46,868 bases of DNA from Lachnospiraceae bacterium (GCA_009911185.1 QXWW01000035.1:1-46868); one strand, 5' to 3'; counted from the first letter of the stretch, positions 18,111-25,148 are shown. Made by a program: numbers and translations. The notes: a model not told the origin generated them from the letters alone.

Positions 18111-18163
18111 TGCGCCAGTGCGGAATCGAACCGCCATGACCAGCACCGTTACTGAAAGGCGCA
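18111..18163 (-). other. truncated tRNA-like element (acceptor plus T-arm)
   Basis: The minus strand has an outer stem TGCGCC/GGCGCA and a T-arm with loop TTCGATT, but only about 22 nt where D and anticodon arms should be. It is probably a tRNA deletion remnant. Immediately beside it, 18,019-18,109 is bounded by an 8-bp inverted repeat TGGTGCTT/AAGCACCA and lacks a T-loop. Confidence 0.35.
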
Positions 18164-18225
18164 CCCTTTTAGGAGGGTTTTGGAAGTTTATCAAAAATTA
18201 GATAATATCAAAATATTTTTTACGC

Positions 18226-18489
18226 TTACCAAAATGGATAATTCGGAAATGGCGTAAGCATATCAAAAGTTATGTTTTCGTCATATTCCTCTGGCTTTTC
18301 TTCTGGGATTTTTTCGCTTTCCAGTATTCCAGCAATTTCTTTTATGGTTTTTGCAGAAAACGGAATATGTCTTTCCCAGTAACCGTATTTCGCATAGTAA
18401 TCTTTGATTTCTTCTGGCATCTCATTTACTAGCATTGATTCAATTACGGAATCTGGTGTTTCTGATGTGATTTTTATATCTTTCTGCAT
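18226..18489 (-). CDS. 87-aa acidic phage protein, unknown
   Basis: The frame follows AAAGGAGC at good spacing. The product is acidic (EEKPEEYDENITFDML) and ends in an aromatic PFPNYPFW tail. I recognise no domain. It lies in a run of small genes between the tRNA cluster parts and shares their orientation. Confidence 0.55.
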   Translation of the reverse strand: MQKDIKITSETPDSVIESMLVNEMPEEIKDYYAKYGYWERHIPFSAKTIKEIAGILESEKIPEEKPEEYDENITFDMLTPFPNYPFW

Positions 18490-18514
18490 AATGCTCCTTT
18501 AAAAAATAAAATTA

Positions 18515-18787
18515 TTATGACAATTCTCCGCTTTCGTCTGGAACTTCTTCTGGTGCGCTGTCAGGCGCCTTTTCTTCCGGTCTGATAATCACGTTGATTG
18601 TCGGTATATTGTTGATGTACGCAGAAACAAAGAACTTCACAATATCGCCGTTTATGATTTCGTCTTTGACGGCTTCCATTTCCGAATCTGTAAAGACAAT
18701 CACATCTTTGGTTTCATCATCAACAACGGTATTTACATCAAACTTCGCATTGCCTTTATAGGCTTTTACAAGGTCAATCAGATTCAT
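18515..18787 (-). CDS. 90-aa acidic phage protein, unknown
   Basis: AAAGGAGAAGAAAC precedes the ATG. The product starts NLIDLVKAYKGNAKFDVNTV, has a possible beta-rich middle and an acidic C-terminus (PDSAPEEVPDES). No family recognised. Its stop is 25 bp before the next gene, so the two are probably one unit. Confidence 0.55.
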   Translation of the reverse strand: MNLIDLVKAYKGNAKFDVNTVVDDETKDVIVFTDSEMEAVKDEIINGDIVKFFVSAYINNIPTINVIIRPEEKAPDSAPEEVPDESGELS

Positions 18788-19010
18788 GTTTCTTCTCCTT
18801 TCGCTATAAAAAATTTATAAAATATGAGCAGAACCATGTTTCCAAACTGGATAGCACGTTCACTTATTAGCTACTCCGAAAACGCAAATATCAATAAATA
18901 ATGCACTTACCAAATTGTCCAATCGTTATATTTTTCTAACGGAAGTCCTTTCTCGGTGGATAACATTTTCATGCTTTGTAAAACCACCAATTATAATTTC
19001 TCTAACGATT

Positions 19011-19094
19011 TCAGAGCCATCTTACCGACATGTAACGTTTTTTACTTCCGTTGGGGGCAATCCAGCTTACGCCATTATTTACCTTTACATACAT
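19011..19094 (-). CDS. 27-aa small frame in a decayed segment
   Basis: GGAG lies 9 bp before the ATG; the product is MYVKVNNGVSWIAPNG then SKKRYMSVRWL. Downstream, to 18,900, two other frames contain plausible pieces (GSEIVREIIIGGFTKHENV and MLSTEKGLPLEKYNDWTIW) separated by stops. The 18,790-19,130 stretch therefore looks like one or two decayed small phage genes. Confidence 0.3.
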   Translation of the reverse strand: MYVKVNNGVSWIAPNGSKKRYMSVRWL

Positions 19095-19132
19095 TTTCTT
19101 TACTCCAAACTTTCAGCCGCTCAATAATGTCA

Positions 19133-19175
19133 AAATAAAAATGCCAGCAAACACGATTCCTCGTATCTACTGGCA
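19133..19175 (-). terminator. intrinsic terminator after the 119-aa gene
   Basis: The minus strand forms TGCCAG...CTGGCA with an inner GATACGA/ATCGTGTT pairing, followed by TTTTTATTTT. It ends the three-gene unit starting at 19,897. Confidence 0.65.
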
Positions 19176-19204
19176 CTGCAACTTGTGACTGGCACTAAAC
19201 TATA

Positions 19205-19564
19205 TTATGCAAAACTTAATTGATTTTTATTGTATCTGACTTTATCAGTTGTGATTTTACCTCTAAACTGCACCATTCTTTCAATCCGGCTTTCTTGTTT
19301 CAAATTCGCCATGTATGAGTTTTTGACTTCTGGAGGAGTTGGAATATAATACTCGCTCGGAAAAGCGATTCCATTCTCGGCGCATATTTCTTCAATCTTT
19401 TTCTTGTAGTAAATCACATGGTTTCTAACAAGATTCATGTTACAACCGTCTTGCCAAAACGGGTCATTACAACCATTTTCATTTATATCTTCCCAACGAG
19501 CAATTTTAGAGATAATGCTTTCTCTGTACTCTGTCAATTCTTGCTCAATTGTTTTCTTTTTCAT
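19205..19564 (-). CDS. 119-aa phage protein, unknown
   Basis: A helical protein (EQELTEYRESIISKIARWED) with DPFWQDGCNMNLVRNHVIYY, a pattern I associate with small genes of Firmicute phages, without known role. Its ATG overlaps the stop of the zinc-ribbon gene (ATGA). Confidence 0.6.
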   Translation of the reverse strand: MKKKTIEQELTEYRESIISKIARWEDINENGCNDPFWQDGCNMNLVRNHVIYYKKKIEEICAENGIAFPSEYYIPTPPEVKNSYMANLKQESRIERMVQFRGKITTDKVRYNKNQLSFA

Positions 19565-19725
19565 TCTCCCATCGCCTTACTCTCCATATCCTTAATATCT
19601 ACCACGCTCTCCCTCTTGCACTTCGGGCAGAACACAATGAGGTTTTTCGCCTCGGTGTCCGGGCGGACTTTCGTGCGGGTTTTTCCTCCGCAGATAGGGC
19701 AGAGTACCCATGTGAATTGTGTCAT
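19561..19725 (-). CDS. cysteine-rich KTR zinc-ribbon protein
   Basis: From ATG 19,725 (AGGAG upstream) the product is 54 aa with CPICGGKTRTKVRPDTE and FCPKCKRES, two CxxC knuckles around the KTR motif. This matches the cysteine-rich KTR family carried by phages and conjugative elements. Metal binding is clear; the function is unknown. A start 24 bases upstream would add residues without a ribosome site. Confidence 0.75.
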   Translation of the reverse strand: MTQFTWVLCPICGGKTRTKVRPDTEAKNLIVFCPKCKRESVVDIKDMESKAMGE

Positions 19726-19735
19726 GGCTTTTCTC

Positions 19736-19897
19736 CTACTCGTTTTCATTCACATACAAATCAAATATATCTGCAACAAGTTCAAGAGCGTCAACTTGCG
19801 CTTGGTCGTTTTGGTAGATATATTCCCCTCCACACTCTTTTGCTAAATCGTGTTTTTGAGAATATTTTTCAATCAGTTCCATAATTTTGTTTTCCAT
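19736..19897 (-). CDS. 53-aa acidic phage protein
   Basis: I place the start at 19,897 because GGAGGG lies 7 bp upstream; the longer frame runs into the tRNA-like element. The product (MENKIMELIEKYSQKHDL to DLYVNENE) is helical and acidic with no recognised domain. It begins the three-gene unit. Confidence 0.55.
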   Translation of the reverse strand: MENKIMELIEKYSQKHDLAKECGGEYIYQNDQAQVDALELVADIFDLYVNENE

Positions 19898-19936
19898 TCC
19901 CATACCCTCCATTTTGCGATTTCCATTATTTTTAAG

Positions 19937-20027
19937 CGGCTGAGGAAGGAATCGAACCTCCACCTGCAATTAGACCATTCGCTGTACTGCTTATGCTTTA
20001 ACCCGGGCACCATTATACTACTCAGCC
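19937..20027 (-). tRNA. degenerate tRNA-like gene, 91 nt, Asp-like GTC
   Basis: The acceptor GGCTGAG/CTCAGCC is perfect with G discriminator and the T-arm is GGAGG-TTCGATT-CCTTC. The D-stem GTAT/GTAC encloses an oversized loop of about 27 nt. The anticodon arm is weak (GCGAA/ATTGC with a mismatch) and its loop TGGTCTA has G instead of U33, so the GTC reading is uncertain. Probably a decayed tRNA with an insertion in the D-loop. Confidence 0.45.
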
Positions 20028-20079
20028 ATATACATTATTTTGCGGTTTCCGACAGGGGAAATCCCCCATCGGCATTGTT

Positions 20080-20211
20080 TTAATTCTTTTTCTTATCACC
20101 GAAAATAACATAGAACATCAAAGTAAGCATAATGCCAATGCTCCAAATCAAAACAATAGTTCCACTAAACACCCAAAAACTGCTAAAAATGTACTTCAAA
20201 ATTTCCAACAT
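20080..20211 (-). CDS. 43-aa single-span membrane protein
   Basis: GGAGGG precedes the ATG. The product has one transmembrane helix (FSGTIVLIWSIGIMLTLMFY) and ends FGDKKKN, so the C-terminus is likely cytoplasmic. It is preceded by a promoter copy at 20,538 with tRNA-like elements between. The size fits a small phage membrane peptide; no function is assigned. Confidence 0.55.
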   Translation of the reverse strand: MLEILKYIFSSFWVFSGTIVLIWSIGIMLTLMFYVIFGDKKKN

Positions 20212-20272
20212 TCCCTATCCCTCCATTTTCATCGACATTGTTTTAATTCAGCAAGGCAGTGACCGCTTGCGC

Positions 20273-20500
20273 TTGCCTAGACGGTAGCGAACCGCCCTCA
20301 TGGCAAAAGAAAGGAATCGAACCTCTTAACTCTCCAACAAGCAGACTATCCAAAGTTCATCGGAATCGAACCGAACCTGCTGACTTTGCCAACGCCCATT
20401 TTATGTCTGCAAGGGCTGTGCAGTTTTTTTTTGCTGTTACAAAGGAGTGTCTTCCGGAGCTACCGAATTGCGGAATTGAACCGCCCGCCCAAGCTATACG
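20273..20500 (-). other. cluster of tRNA 3'-end-like remnants
   Basis: Four T-loop sequences occur on the minus strand here: TTCGCTA near 20,287, TTCGATT near 20,317 and 20,365, TTCAATT near 20,482. Stems pairing across short spans include TTGCC/GGCAA, GGCAAAG/TTTTGCC (20,302-20,390) and CAAAGT/ACTTTG. None completes a cloverleaf. They look like decayed or truncated tRNAs. Confidence 0.4.
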
Positions 20501-20537
20501 GGATAGAGCACTGCGTTTCTCTTGTCAGCCTATGTAT

Positions 20538-20577
20538 ATATTATCATATTTCTTTTTGTTATTTGTACCATTTTAAA
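20538..20577 (-). promoter_or_regulatory. putative phage promoter (TTTAAAATGGTACA-N20-TAATAT)
   Basis: Second member, from the left, of the five-copy motif. It lies between the iteron-like array and the tRNA-like cluster, so it would drive tRNA elements, the small genes and possibly the head operon. GATAAT also lies at 18 bp spacing. Confidence 0.5.
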
Positions 20578-20618
20578 CCGTCAAAAAAATCTTCTCGCAA
20601 ACACTTTGTTAGTTGCTT

Positions 20619-20915
20619 TGGTTGACATGGTTGAAAGATGGTTGACTTCAAAAACCCTTTATTTTAGGCAACTATCACCCCCTATACCCCCTAAGTCAAC
20701 TAAGTCAACCAAGAAATAAGAAAAGAGCATATAAAAAAAGAAAAAAGAGTATATATAGTATAATATATAATATAAATATGATTTAAAATTCTTGTTGGAA
20801 AAAGTGGTTGACTTGGTTGACTTGGTTGCAAACCCGCATAAAATAGGGCTTTTCAAGCATTTTTCAAGTCAACTATCTAGTCAACCAAGTGTCAACTAAG
20901 TATAAAGTTGGTTGC
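20619..20915. repeat. iteron-like GGTTGACTT array around an A/T-rich core
   Basis: GGTTGACTT or close variants occur at 20,620, 20,640, 20,806 and 20,815, with the inverse AAGTCAACC or variants at 20,693, 20,702, 20,866, 20,879 and 20,889. The layout is two modules of direct copies facing inverted copies, separated by about 85 bp that is nearly all A/T (20,711-20,795). No convincing gene overlaps. A replication origin or a protein-bound control site is inferred. The rest of 20,578-21,052 holds nothing else I can support. Confidence 0.6.
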
Positions 20916-21052
20916 TTGAAAGAATATATAATTATAACAAAAAAAATGTTATGTCCTTAAAACACATTTAAAGCTCCATACAGCCATTTTAATTGTTTTA
21001 TGGATAATTATCGACCAATTACATAAAATCCAAATACGTGGCAAATAAGCGG

Positions 21053-21084
21053 CAAAAAAGGGCAACATTTCTGCCACCCTTTTA
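21053..21084 (-). terminator. terminator after the 140-aa gene
   Basis: The minus strand forms AAAGGG...CCCTTT followed by TTTTTT, just past the stop at 21,085. Confidence 0.6.
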
Positions 21085-21507
21085 TTACATGTCTGCAAGT
21101 TGCCTGATCCGCTTCATTACCTCGTCTTTCTCTGCTCGGAAATCTGCGTCCATCGCCATAGTCGACAGCATATCATAAACCTCTGTCATCAGCCGCCCCA
21201 CGCACTCCATCAACTTATCCCTGTGTCCTTGGTCGCCCATTTCCTTATACTTCTTCTTTGCCTCGATATAGGCATCATACAAAGCGTCAATATTGTGGTC
21301 GTACCGTCCGTTGGAATACTTCTTTATCACGCTGTCAGCCGCTTCAACCACCGGCTCCCACTCGCCCTTTTCCATGTACTCAAGGTTTTTAATGGAAACC
21401 GTCAGCTTAAAGATTTCGTCAAGATTGCTTGCTGACAACTTATTTTCCACTATGTTCTTTGCTGTCTTTCCAAGCTGTTCTTTTAATGCTTCTATTACTT
21501 TTTGCAT
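21085..21507 (-). CDS. 140-aa helical phage protein, unknown
   Basis: An all-helical charged protein (QKVIEALKEQLGKTAKNIVE; DADFRAEKDEVMKRIRQLA). TGGAGG precedes the ATG and a terminator follows. I see no catalytic motif. It lies next to the repeat array, so a DNA or replication role is possible but not supported directly. Confidence 0.5.
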   Translation of the reverse strand: MQKVIEALKEQLGKTAKNIVENKLSASNLDEIFKLTVSIKNLEYMEKGEWEPVVEAADSVIKKYSNGRYDHNIDALYDAYIEAKKKYKEMGDQGHRDKLMECVGRLMTEVYDMLSTMAMDADFRAEKDEVMKRIRQLADM

Positions 21508-21522
21508 ATATTACCTCCAAAT

Positions 21523-21556
21523 AAAAAACTGCCAACCGTTTATTGATTGGCAGTTT
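21523..21556 (-). terminator. terminator overlapping the HTH gene stop
   Basis: The minus strand forms AAACTGCCAA...TTGGCAGTTT, a 10-bp stem, followed by TTTATTTGG. The ascending arm contains the last codons of the HTH gene. Confidence 0.65.
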
Positions 21557-21713
21557 CTAAATTCCATATTCTTTCTAAAAGTTTCGATATGTAGTCAGGT
21601 GGTTTTCTTCTCCCTTGTTCCCATTCTTGTACTGTCCGTATTGGAATTTCAAAATATTCAGAGAATTGTTTTTGGGATAGGTTTGTTTTGTATCTTAATT
21701 CTTGAATTGTCAT
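21540..21713 (-). CDS. 57-aa XRE-type HTH protein
   Basis: The frame gives MTIQELRYKTNLSQKQFSEY, then IPIRTVQEWEQGRRKPPDY, a complete XRE/Cro helix-turn-helix with little else. Its ATG overlaps the stop of the 89-aa gene (ATGA), so the two are translationally coupled. A palindrome in the promoter upstream is a likely operator. The pair resembles a toxin-antitoxin or two-gene repressor unit with the HTH second. Confidence 0.75.
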   Translation of the reverse strand: MTIQELRYKTNLSQKQFSEYFEIPIRTVQEWEQGRRKPPDYISKLLERIWNLETANQ

Positions 21714-21979
21714 ACCAAAACCCTTTTATATACTTTCATCATTTCCGAAATAACAGAAAGAATAGAAGCGTTATTGTTGCTTATGGATTGTTCGTAATCT
21801 CTGCTTATTTCCAATCCGTCCCCTAATTTAAAAACCCTGTAAAGTGAAGCGACCCTTTCTCCGCAATCCTCTGATATGGTTACAAAAATACATTCGCCAT
21901 CACTTGTATTTATGATTTCATAATCAAAATTATTACCGCCGAACCATTCCTCTAATTTTTTTACGCATTTCTCTTTCAT
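21710..21979 (-). CDS. 89-aa partner of the HTH protein, unknown
   Basis: AAGGAGG precedes the ATG by 8 bp. The product has a compact alpha/beta look (EEWFGGNNFDYEIINTSDGE; ISEDCGERVASLYRVFKLG). I recognise no family. It is first in a two-gene operon with a consensus promoter carrying a perfect palindrome. It could be a toxin or a cofactor of the HTH protein; nothing in the sequence decides this. Confidence 0.6.
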   Translation of the reverse strand: MKEKCVKKLEEWFGGNNFDYEIINTSDGECIFVTISEDCGERVASLYRVFKLGDGLEISRDYEQSISNNNASILSVISEMMKVYKRVLV

Positions 21980-22008
21980 AGAAAATACCTCCTTGATTTG
22001 TTGTATCT

Positions 22009-22037
22009 ATTATACGTCAATGACGTATACATGTCAA
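22009..22037 (-). promoter_or_regulatory. consensus promoter with palindromic operator
   Basis: The minus strand has TTGACA (22,032-22,037), 17 bp, then TATAAT (22,009-22,014). The spacer contains TATACGTCA-T-TGACGTATA (22,011-22,029), a perfect inverted repeat, placed to block RNA polymerase. Autoregulation by the HTH protein is inferred. Confidence 0.8.
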
Positions 22038-22110
22038 GAGATTTTTGCAAGAAAATTTTAAAATTCACAAATTGCCAATCAATATTCAGTTGTCAAAGTT
22101 CACAGTTACT

Positions 22111-22701
22111 CTATCTCCCGATTTCCTTAATCATCTTCTTATACTTATCATGCAAAGCCTTTTGTGATTCCACGATATAAACCATGTCATACCCTGCGGA
22201 AATCAAATCAAGGATAATTCGGTCAAGGCATTTCAGTTCGTGGTCAACATCTTCCACAAGTCCGTCAACAAAGATAGCGTCCGCTTCATGCCCCATCTGC
22301 CGCAACTTCATAGCGTATCGCTCATATACTGCCTTTGTATCGCTCTCCCATTCGTGGTACTGGTTGAATCCGTCCTCAACAGCTTTCTGTTTGGTGGATT
22401 TCCCCACGCTCATGCGGTTAGCAGTCAGCCATGCGTCCGGTATCATGCGGATATCGCCGTCAAAGGCTTCTGGTAACAGCTTGCCGTGGTGGTTGATGTA
22501 ATACCGCCCGGTCTTTCTGAATGTGGCAGATTCGTCAAAATATTGGTATTCGTGCAACCGTTTATATCCATGCAGACTAAGGAAATCAAAATAGTCTGCC
22601 ATCTGTCCGTGAAACATGAGGGCGGCGATTTGGCGGCTTTTTATCTGGGAGAAGATTTCTTCAACCGTGTTTGTGTCCATGTTGCTTTTGAATTGTATCA
22701 C
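22111..22701 (-). CDS. 196-aa helical phage protein, unknown
   Basis: A GTG start at 22,701 is preferred because AAGGAGG lies 7 bp upstream. The N-terminal half contains AALMFHGQMADYFDFLSLHG and YINHHGKLLPEAF; the C-terminal half is helical (LVEDVDHELKCLDRIILDL). It resembles a widespread gut phage protein that I recall only as hypothetical, with a possible ferritin-like helical core. It has no assigned role. A terminator precedes it at 22,725. Confidence 0.55.
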   Translation of the reverse strand: MIQFKSNMDTNTVEEIFSQIKSRQIAALMFHGQMADYFDFLSLHGYKRLHEYQYFDESATFRKTGRYYINHHGKLLPEAFDGDIRMIPDAWLTANRMSVGKSTKQKAVEDGFNQYHEWESDTKAVYERYAMKLRQMGHEADAIFVDGLVEDVDHELKCLDRIILDLISAGYDMVYIVESQKALHDKYKKMIKEIGR

Positions 22702-22724
22702 CGTTTATCCTCCTTTCTTGCAAT

Positions 22725-22756
22725 AAAAAACTACTGCCGTTTACTGACAGTAGTTT
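22725..22756 (-). terminator. terminator after the methylase gene
   Basis: The minus strand forms AAACTACTG...CAGTAGTTT (9 bp) followed by TTTATTG. It lies directly after the methylase stop. Confidence 0.75.
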
Positions 22757-22764
22757 CTAAAGTT

Positions 22765-23265
22765 CTAAATTTTCCTTTCTATCGTTACAATAGTATCATT
22801 ATGTTGGCTTCCATGTGCAACAAGCAAAATTTCTATTATCTCAAAACCATACTTTTTTCCAATGCCCGTACTATTCCATGCACAAGATATTACAATCCCT
22901 CCCGGTTTGACTATCCTAGATATTTGCTCTCGATGTTTTTTCCAATATGTATTTTGAGTTGTTTCTTTATTGACCGTCATTCCAAATCTTTTGTAACATT
23001 CGCTTACTTGTCTTGTAGAATATGGAGGGTCATACAATACAGTATCAATAGAATTATCATCAAACATTTTAAGAAAGTCGGTTGCATCCATATGGAAATC
23101 AGTATCATATTGCGTGTCAAGGTCATTTGTGACACTTGCAATACAATTTTGGTTAGCGAATGGGTCTATAATTTTCCCATGGGCGTATTTTTCAATAATT
23201 TTGCGAATTTCTTTTATAGAAAAAGTGTTTTTATTTGGCATTTCCCATACTCTATTTATTTCCAT
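22765..23265 (-). CDS. DNA methyltransferase (N6-adenine/N4-cytosine type)
   Basis: A 166-aa protein with the catalytic motif DPPYS at residues 79-83 and IIDPFAN (32-38) as the S-adenosylmethionine-binding motif; GGIVISCAW follows. It is shorter than restriction-linked methylases and has no obvious target recognition domain, as is common for orphan phage methylases. AGGAGG precedes the ATG, and a promoter-motif copy lies 25-60 bp upstream. A role in shielding phage DNA is likely but inferred. Confidence 0.8.
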   Translation of the reverse strand: MEINRVWEMPNKNTFSIKEIRKIIEKYAHGKIIDPFANQNCIASVTNDLDTQYDTDFHMDATDFLKMFDDNSIDTVLYDPPYSTRQVSECYKRFGMTVNKETTQNTYWKKHREQISRIVKPGGIVISCAWNSTGIGKKYGFEIIEILLVAHGSQHNDTIVTIERKI

Positions 23266-23288
23266 TTTTCCATTCCTCCTATAGATAT

Positions 23289-23328
23289 ATTATCTCATAT
23301 TTTAGGAGTATGTTTGTACCATTTTAGA
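23289..23328 (-). promoter_or_regulatory. putative phage promoter (TCTAAAATGGTACA-N20-GATAAT)
   Basis: Member of the five-copy motif, immediately upstream of the methylase gene. Upstream of it lies a repeat (TGAACCTTGAAAAC...GTAGTTTGTG) shared with 25,070-25,115. Confidence 0.6.
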
Positions 23329-23365
23329 ACTTCACAAACTACTGCCAGTATTCGGTTTTCAAGGT

Positions 23366-23599
23366 TCATTTACTCTCTATCTGTTCCAACTTCTGCAATA
23401 TCCTTTCAAGCGTCCTATCCTGCCTGTCAAGACGTTTTCCAATCTCTGTCAGTAGATAAGACGCTTGCTTGTCGTTTGCCGATCCTACGTCATTCTGTGC
23501 GGATTGCTGGCGGTTCTCCATTAGATTTTCCATGCCAAGCATGAAGGACGCTATCCCCAGTAGGTCGGCAAATTCTAGTCCATTCCGCTCGTTCATCAC
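23366..23599 (-). CDS. 77-aa coiled-coil phage protein
   Basis: A short helical protein ending in a coiled coil (DRQDRTLERILQKLEQIESK). Its GTG/ATG start overlaps the stop of the upstream beta-rich protein gene, so they form a pair. The N-terminus has EFADLLGIASFMLGMENLM. I recognise no family; a structural accessory role is possible. Confidence 0.55.
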   Translation of the reverse strand: MMNERNGLEFADLLGIASFMLGMENLMENRQQSAQNDVGSANDKQASYLLTEIGKRLDRQDRTLERILQKLEQIESK

Positions 23600-23997
23600 A
23601 GCTTGATGACTTTCAAAGCCACGTTATTGACTGTAGCCGCAGAACCGCCCAGGACAAGGGTAAGGGTAGAACCGCCTGCGCAGCACCCTGCCTGCCGGAC
23701 TAATGCCGCAATCGGGAGCGCAACCGTTCCGGCTGCCGCCGCTGTCGCAGATGCCACCGCCCCGGGAACCGCCACGCCGTCACGGAGCAGAGTTACCGTA
23801 ACCGTACCTGCCGCTGCCGCCGTTGCCGTGATGGATGCGTCAACGTCATAATATCCCTCTCTGTCAATCACAATCCCGTTTCCGTTCAGATTTACGCCGC
23901 AACCAAAACGGCGAATGATAGAGCCAAGCGGGATAACGCTGCCGATTTGAAGTGCCTGTGCGCCTGTGTTTGCTGTGTATATAGCTGCTTTTGCCAT
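23596..23997 (-). CDS. beta-rich, BclA/TNF-like virion accessory protein
   Basis: From ATG 23,997 (GGAGG 8 bp upstream) the product is 133 aa. It is rich in Ala, Gly, Val and Thr with regular beta pattern (GYYDVDASITATAAAAGTVT; LLRDGVAVPGAVASATAAAA) like the C-terminal trimerising domains of BclA and phage collar fibres. It may be a head or collar fibre, or a spore-coat-like decoy. It is coupled to the 77-aa gene. Confidence 0.55.
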   Translation of the reverse strand: MAKAAIYTANTGAQALQIGSVIPLGSIIRRFGCGVNLNGNGIVIDREGYYDVDASITATAAAAGTVTVTLLRDGVAVPGAVASATAAAAGTVALPIAALVRQAGCCAGGSTLTLVLGGSAATVNNVALKVIKL

Positions 23998-24021
23998 TTT
24001 ATTTTCCTCCATTTCTGCAAA

Positions 24022-24053
24022 ATAAAAACTACTGACATATTAGCCAGTAGTTT
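24022..24053 (-). terminator. terminator after the radical SAM gene
   Basis: The minus strand forms AAACTACTG...CAGTAGTTT (9 bp) followed by TTATTTTG. It lies just past the stop at 24,065. Confidence 0.75.
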
Positions 24054-24064
24054 CTGTGCTTTAT

Positions 24065-25010
24065 TCAAGCATATTTATAATCTTCAAATCTTGGTATCTT
24101 CTCAAATATCGCCCTCATATTTACCCATCTTTGAATTTTTCGGATTGTATCACTTGACTTTGTATGTTCTTTGTCATATATCATAACATAAGGCCAATAT
24201 CCCAAATCTCGCAATATATATATGCGTTCCAAGTCTTGCTCTATAGAGGTATTGAAATTTGTCAAGACATACACGGTCAATTTTCGTTTATCCCATTGAG
24301 TGATCCGCTTAAATTCTTTAAATTTTGGTATAATTTTTTTCTTTATCCTCATACCTATCCCATGCAAAATGAATGTTCTTTGTCTTGATGCGCTTTATCA
24401 TTTCGGCTTTTTCCTCTGTCATAAGGCGAATATCAACACCTTGCGAAAAGTCCACCCATGATTTACTATCAATAAGCTGTTGAAGAATATCTTTCCATTC
24501 CTTACACGCTATCGGGTTTGGATCAAGTAAGACAATGTTTTTCTGCCCTCTCCAAAACTCCGACAAATCAGCGACTTTATACGCCATTCTTCCCTCTTTT
24601 GCTTCAACATGGCAGAAATCGCACCCTCTCGGACAACCTCGGCTCATAAACCCATAGGCGGTATCTTTTGTCAGTTCGGGATATAGACTATAATCAGGGT
24701 AAATATGTTCAACTTCATAAGGGAGTTGGCTGTCATTTTCTTTATGATATACTTCTTTTCCGTTTTTAAGGCTGATGCAGTAACCGCTACCGCCTTTTAC
24801 AACCTCTTTCGCATTGACATAATATGGATAATCCGGTGTGAAGCTGAAAACCTTTGACGTATAAACTTTGTCAAGCGGTTCTCCCATACTATGAAATAAT
24901 GGTTCGTACCATTCCACGCTATCACCGTTTTGTTTGTGCCATGCTGATAATTTCATCAGCGGCAAATTGGGGAAATTATGTCCGTCAACATCTATCAATC
25001 CTATTCTCAT
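24065..25010 (-). pseudogene. radical SAM-type phage protein, frameshifted at an A7 run
   Basis: The ATG at 25,010 follows GGTGGAG. The first frame (to 24,318) has C126-x3-C130-x2-C133 in SRGCPRGCDFCHVEAKEG, which would bind a 4Fe-4S cluster, and LLDPNPIACKEWKDIL. The second frame continues the same protein (KEFKRITQWDKRKLTVYVLT; DLERIYILRDLGYWPYVMIY). Removing one A from the run at 24,334-24,340 joins them as one protein of about 315 aa. Such proteins occur in gut phages with unknown substrates. Loss of the second half would probably abolish activity, unless slippage restores the frame. Confidence 0.75.
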
Positions 25011-25034
25011 TTCTCCACCTCTTTCCATACTTTA

Positions 25035-25074
25035 ATTATCGCATGGTTTGAAGTTGGATATGTACCATTTTAAA
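25035..25074 (-). promoter_or_regulatory. putative phage promoter (TTTAAAATGGTACA-N20-GATAAT)
   Basis: Member of the five-copy motif, 25-60 bp upstream of the radical SAM start. The 45 bp beyond it match the segment upstream of the 23,289 copy. Confidence 0.6.
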
Positions 25075-25115
25075 GCACACAAACTACCGTCTAATATGCA
25101 GTTTTCAAGGTTCAT

Positions 25116-25148
25116 ATAAAAACGGGGCAACCGTTTTCAGTCGCCCCG
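25116..25148 (-). terminator. terminator after the 213-aa gene
   Basis: The minus strand forms CGGGGCGAC-TGAAAACG-GTTGCCCCG followed by TTTTTAT, a strong 9-bp GC-rich stem. Confidence 0.85.

Noticed and set aside
20619-20915. CRISPR array
   Set aside because: Units are 9 bp, occur in both orientations and lack regular spacers; no cas gene is present.
22486-23544. 352-codon plus-strand frame
   Set aside because: It runs antisense through three genes and their terminators; shadow.
24318-24367. Programmed -1 frameshift in the radical SAM gene
   Set aside because: The A AAA AAT site would shift into a frame that does not continue the protein; the needed shift is +1, so a simple insertion or slippage at the A7 run is more likely.
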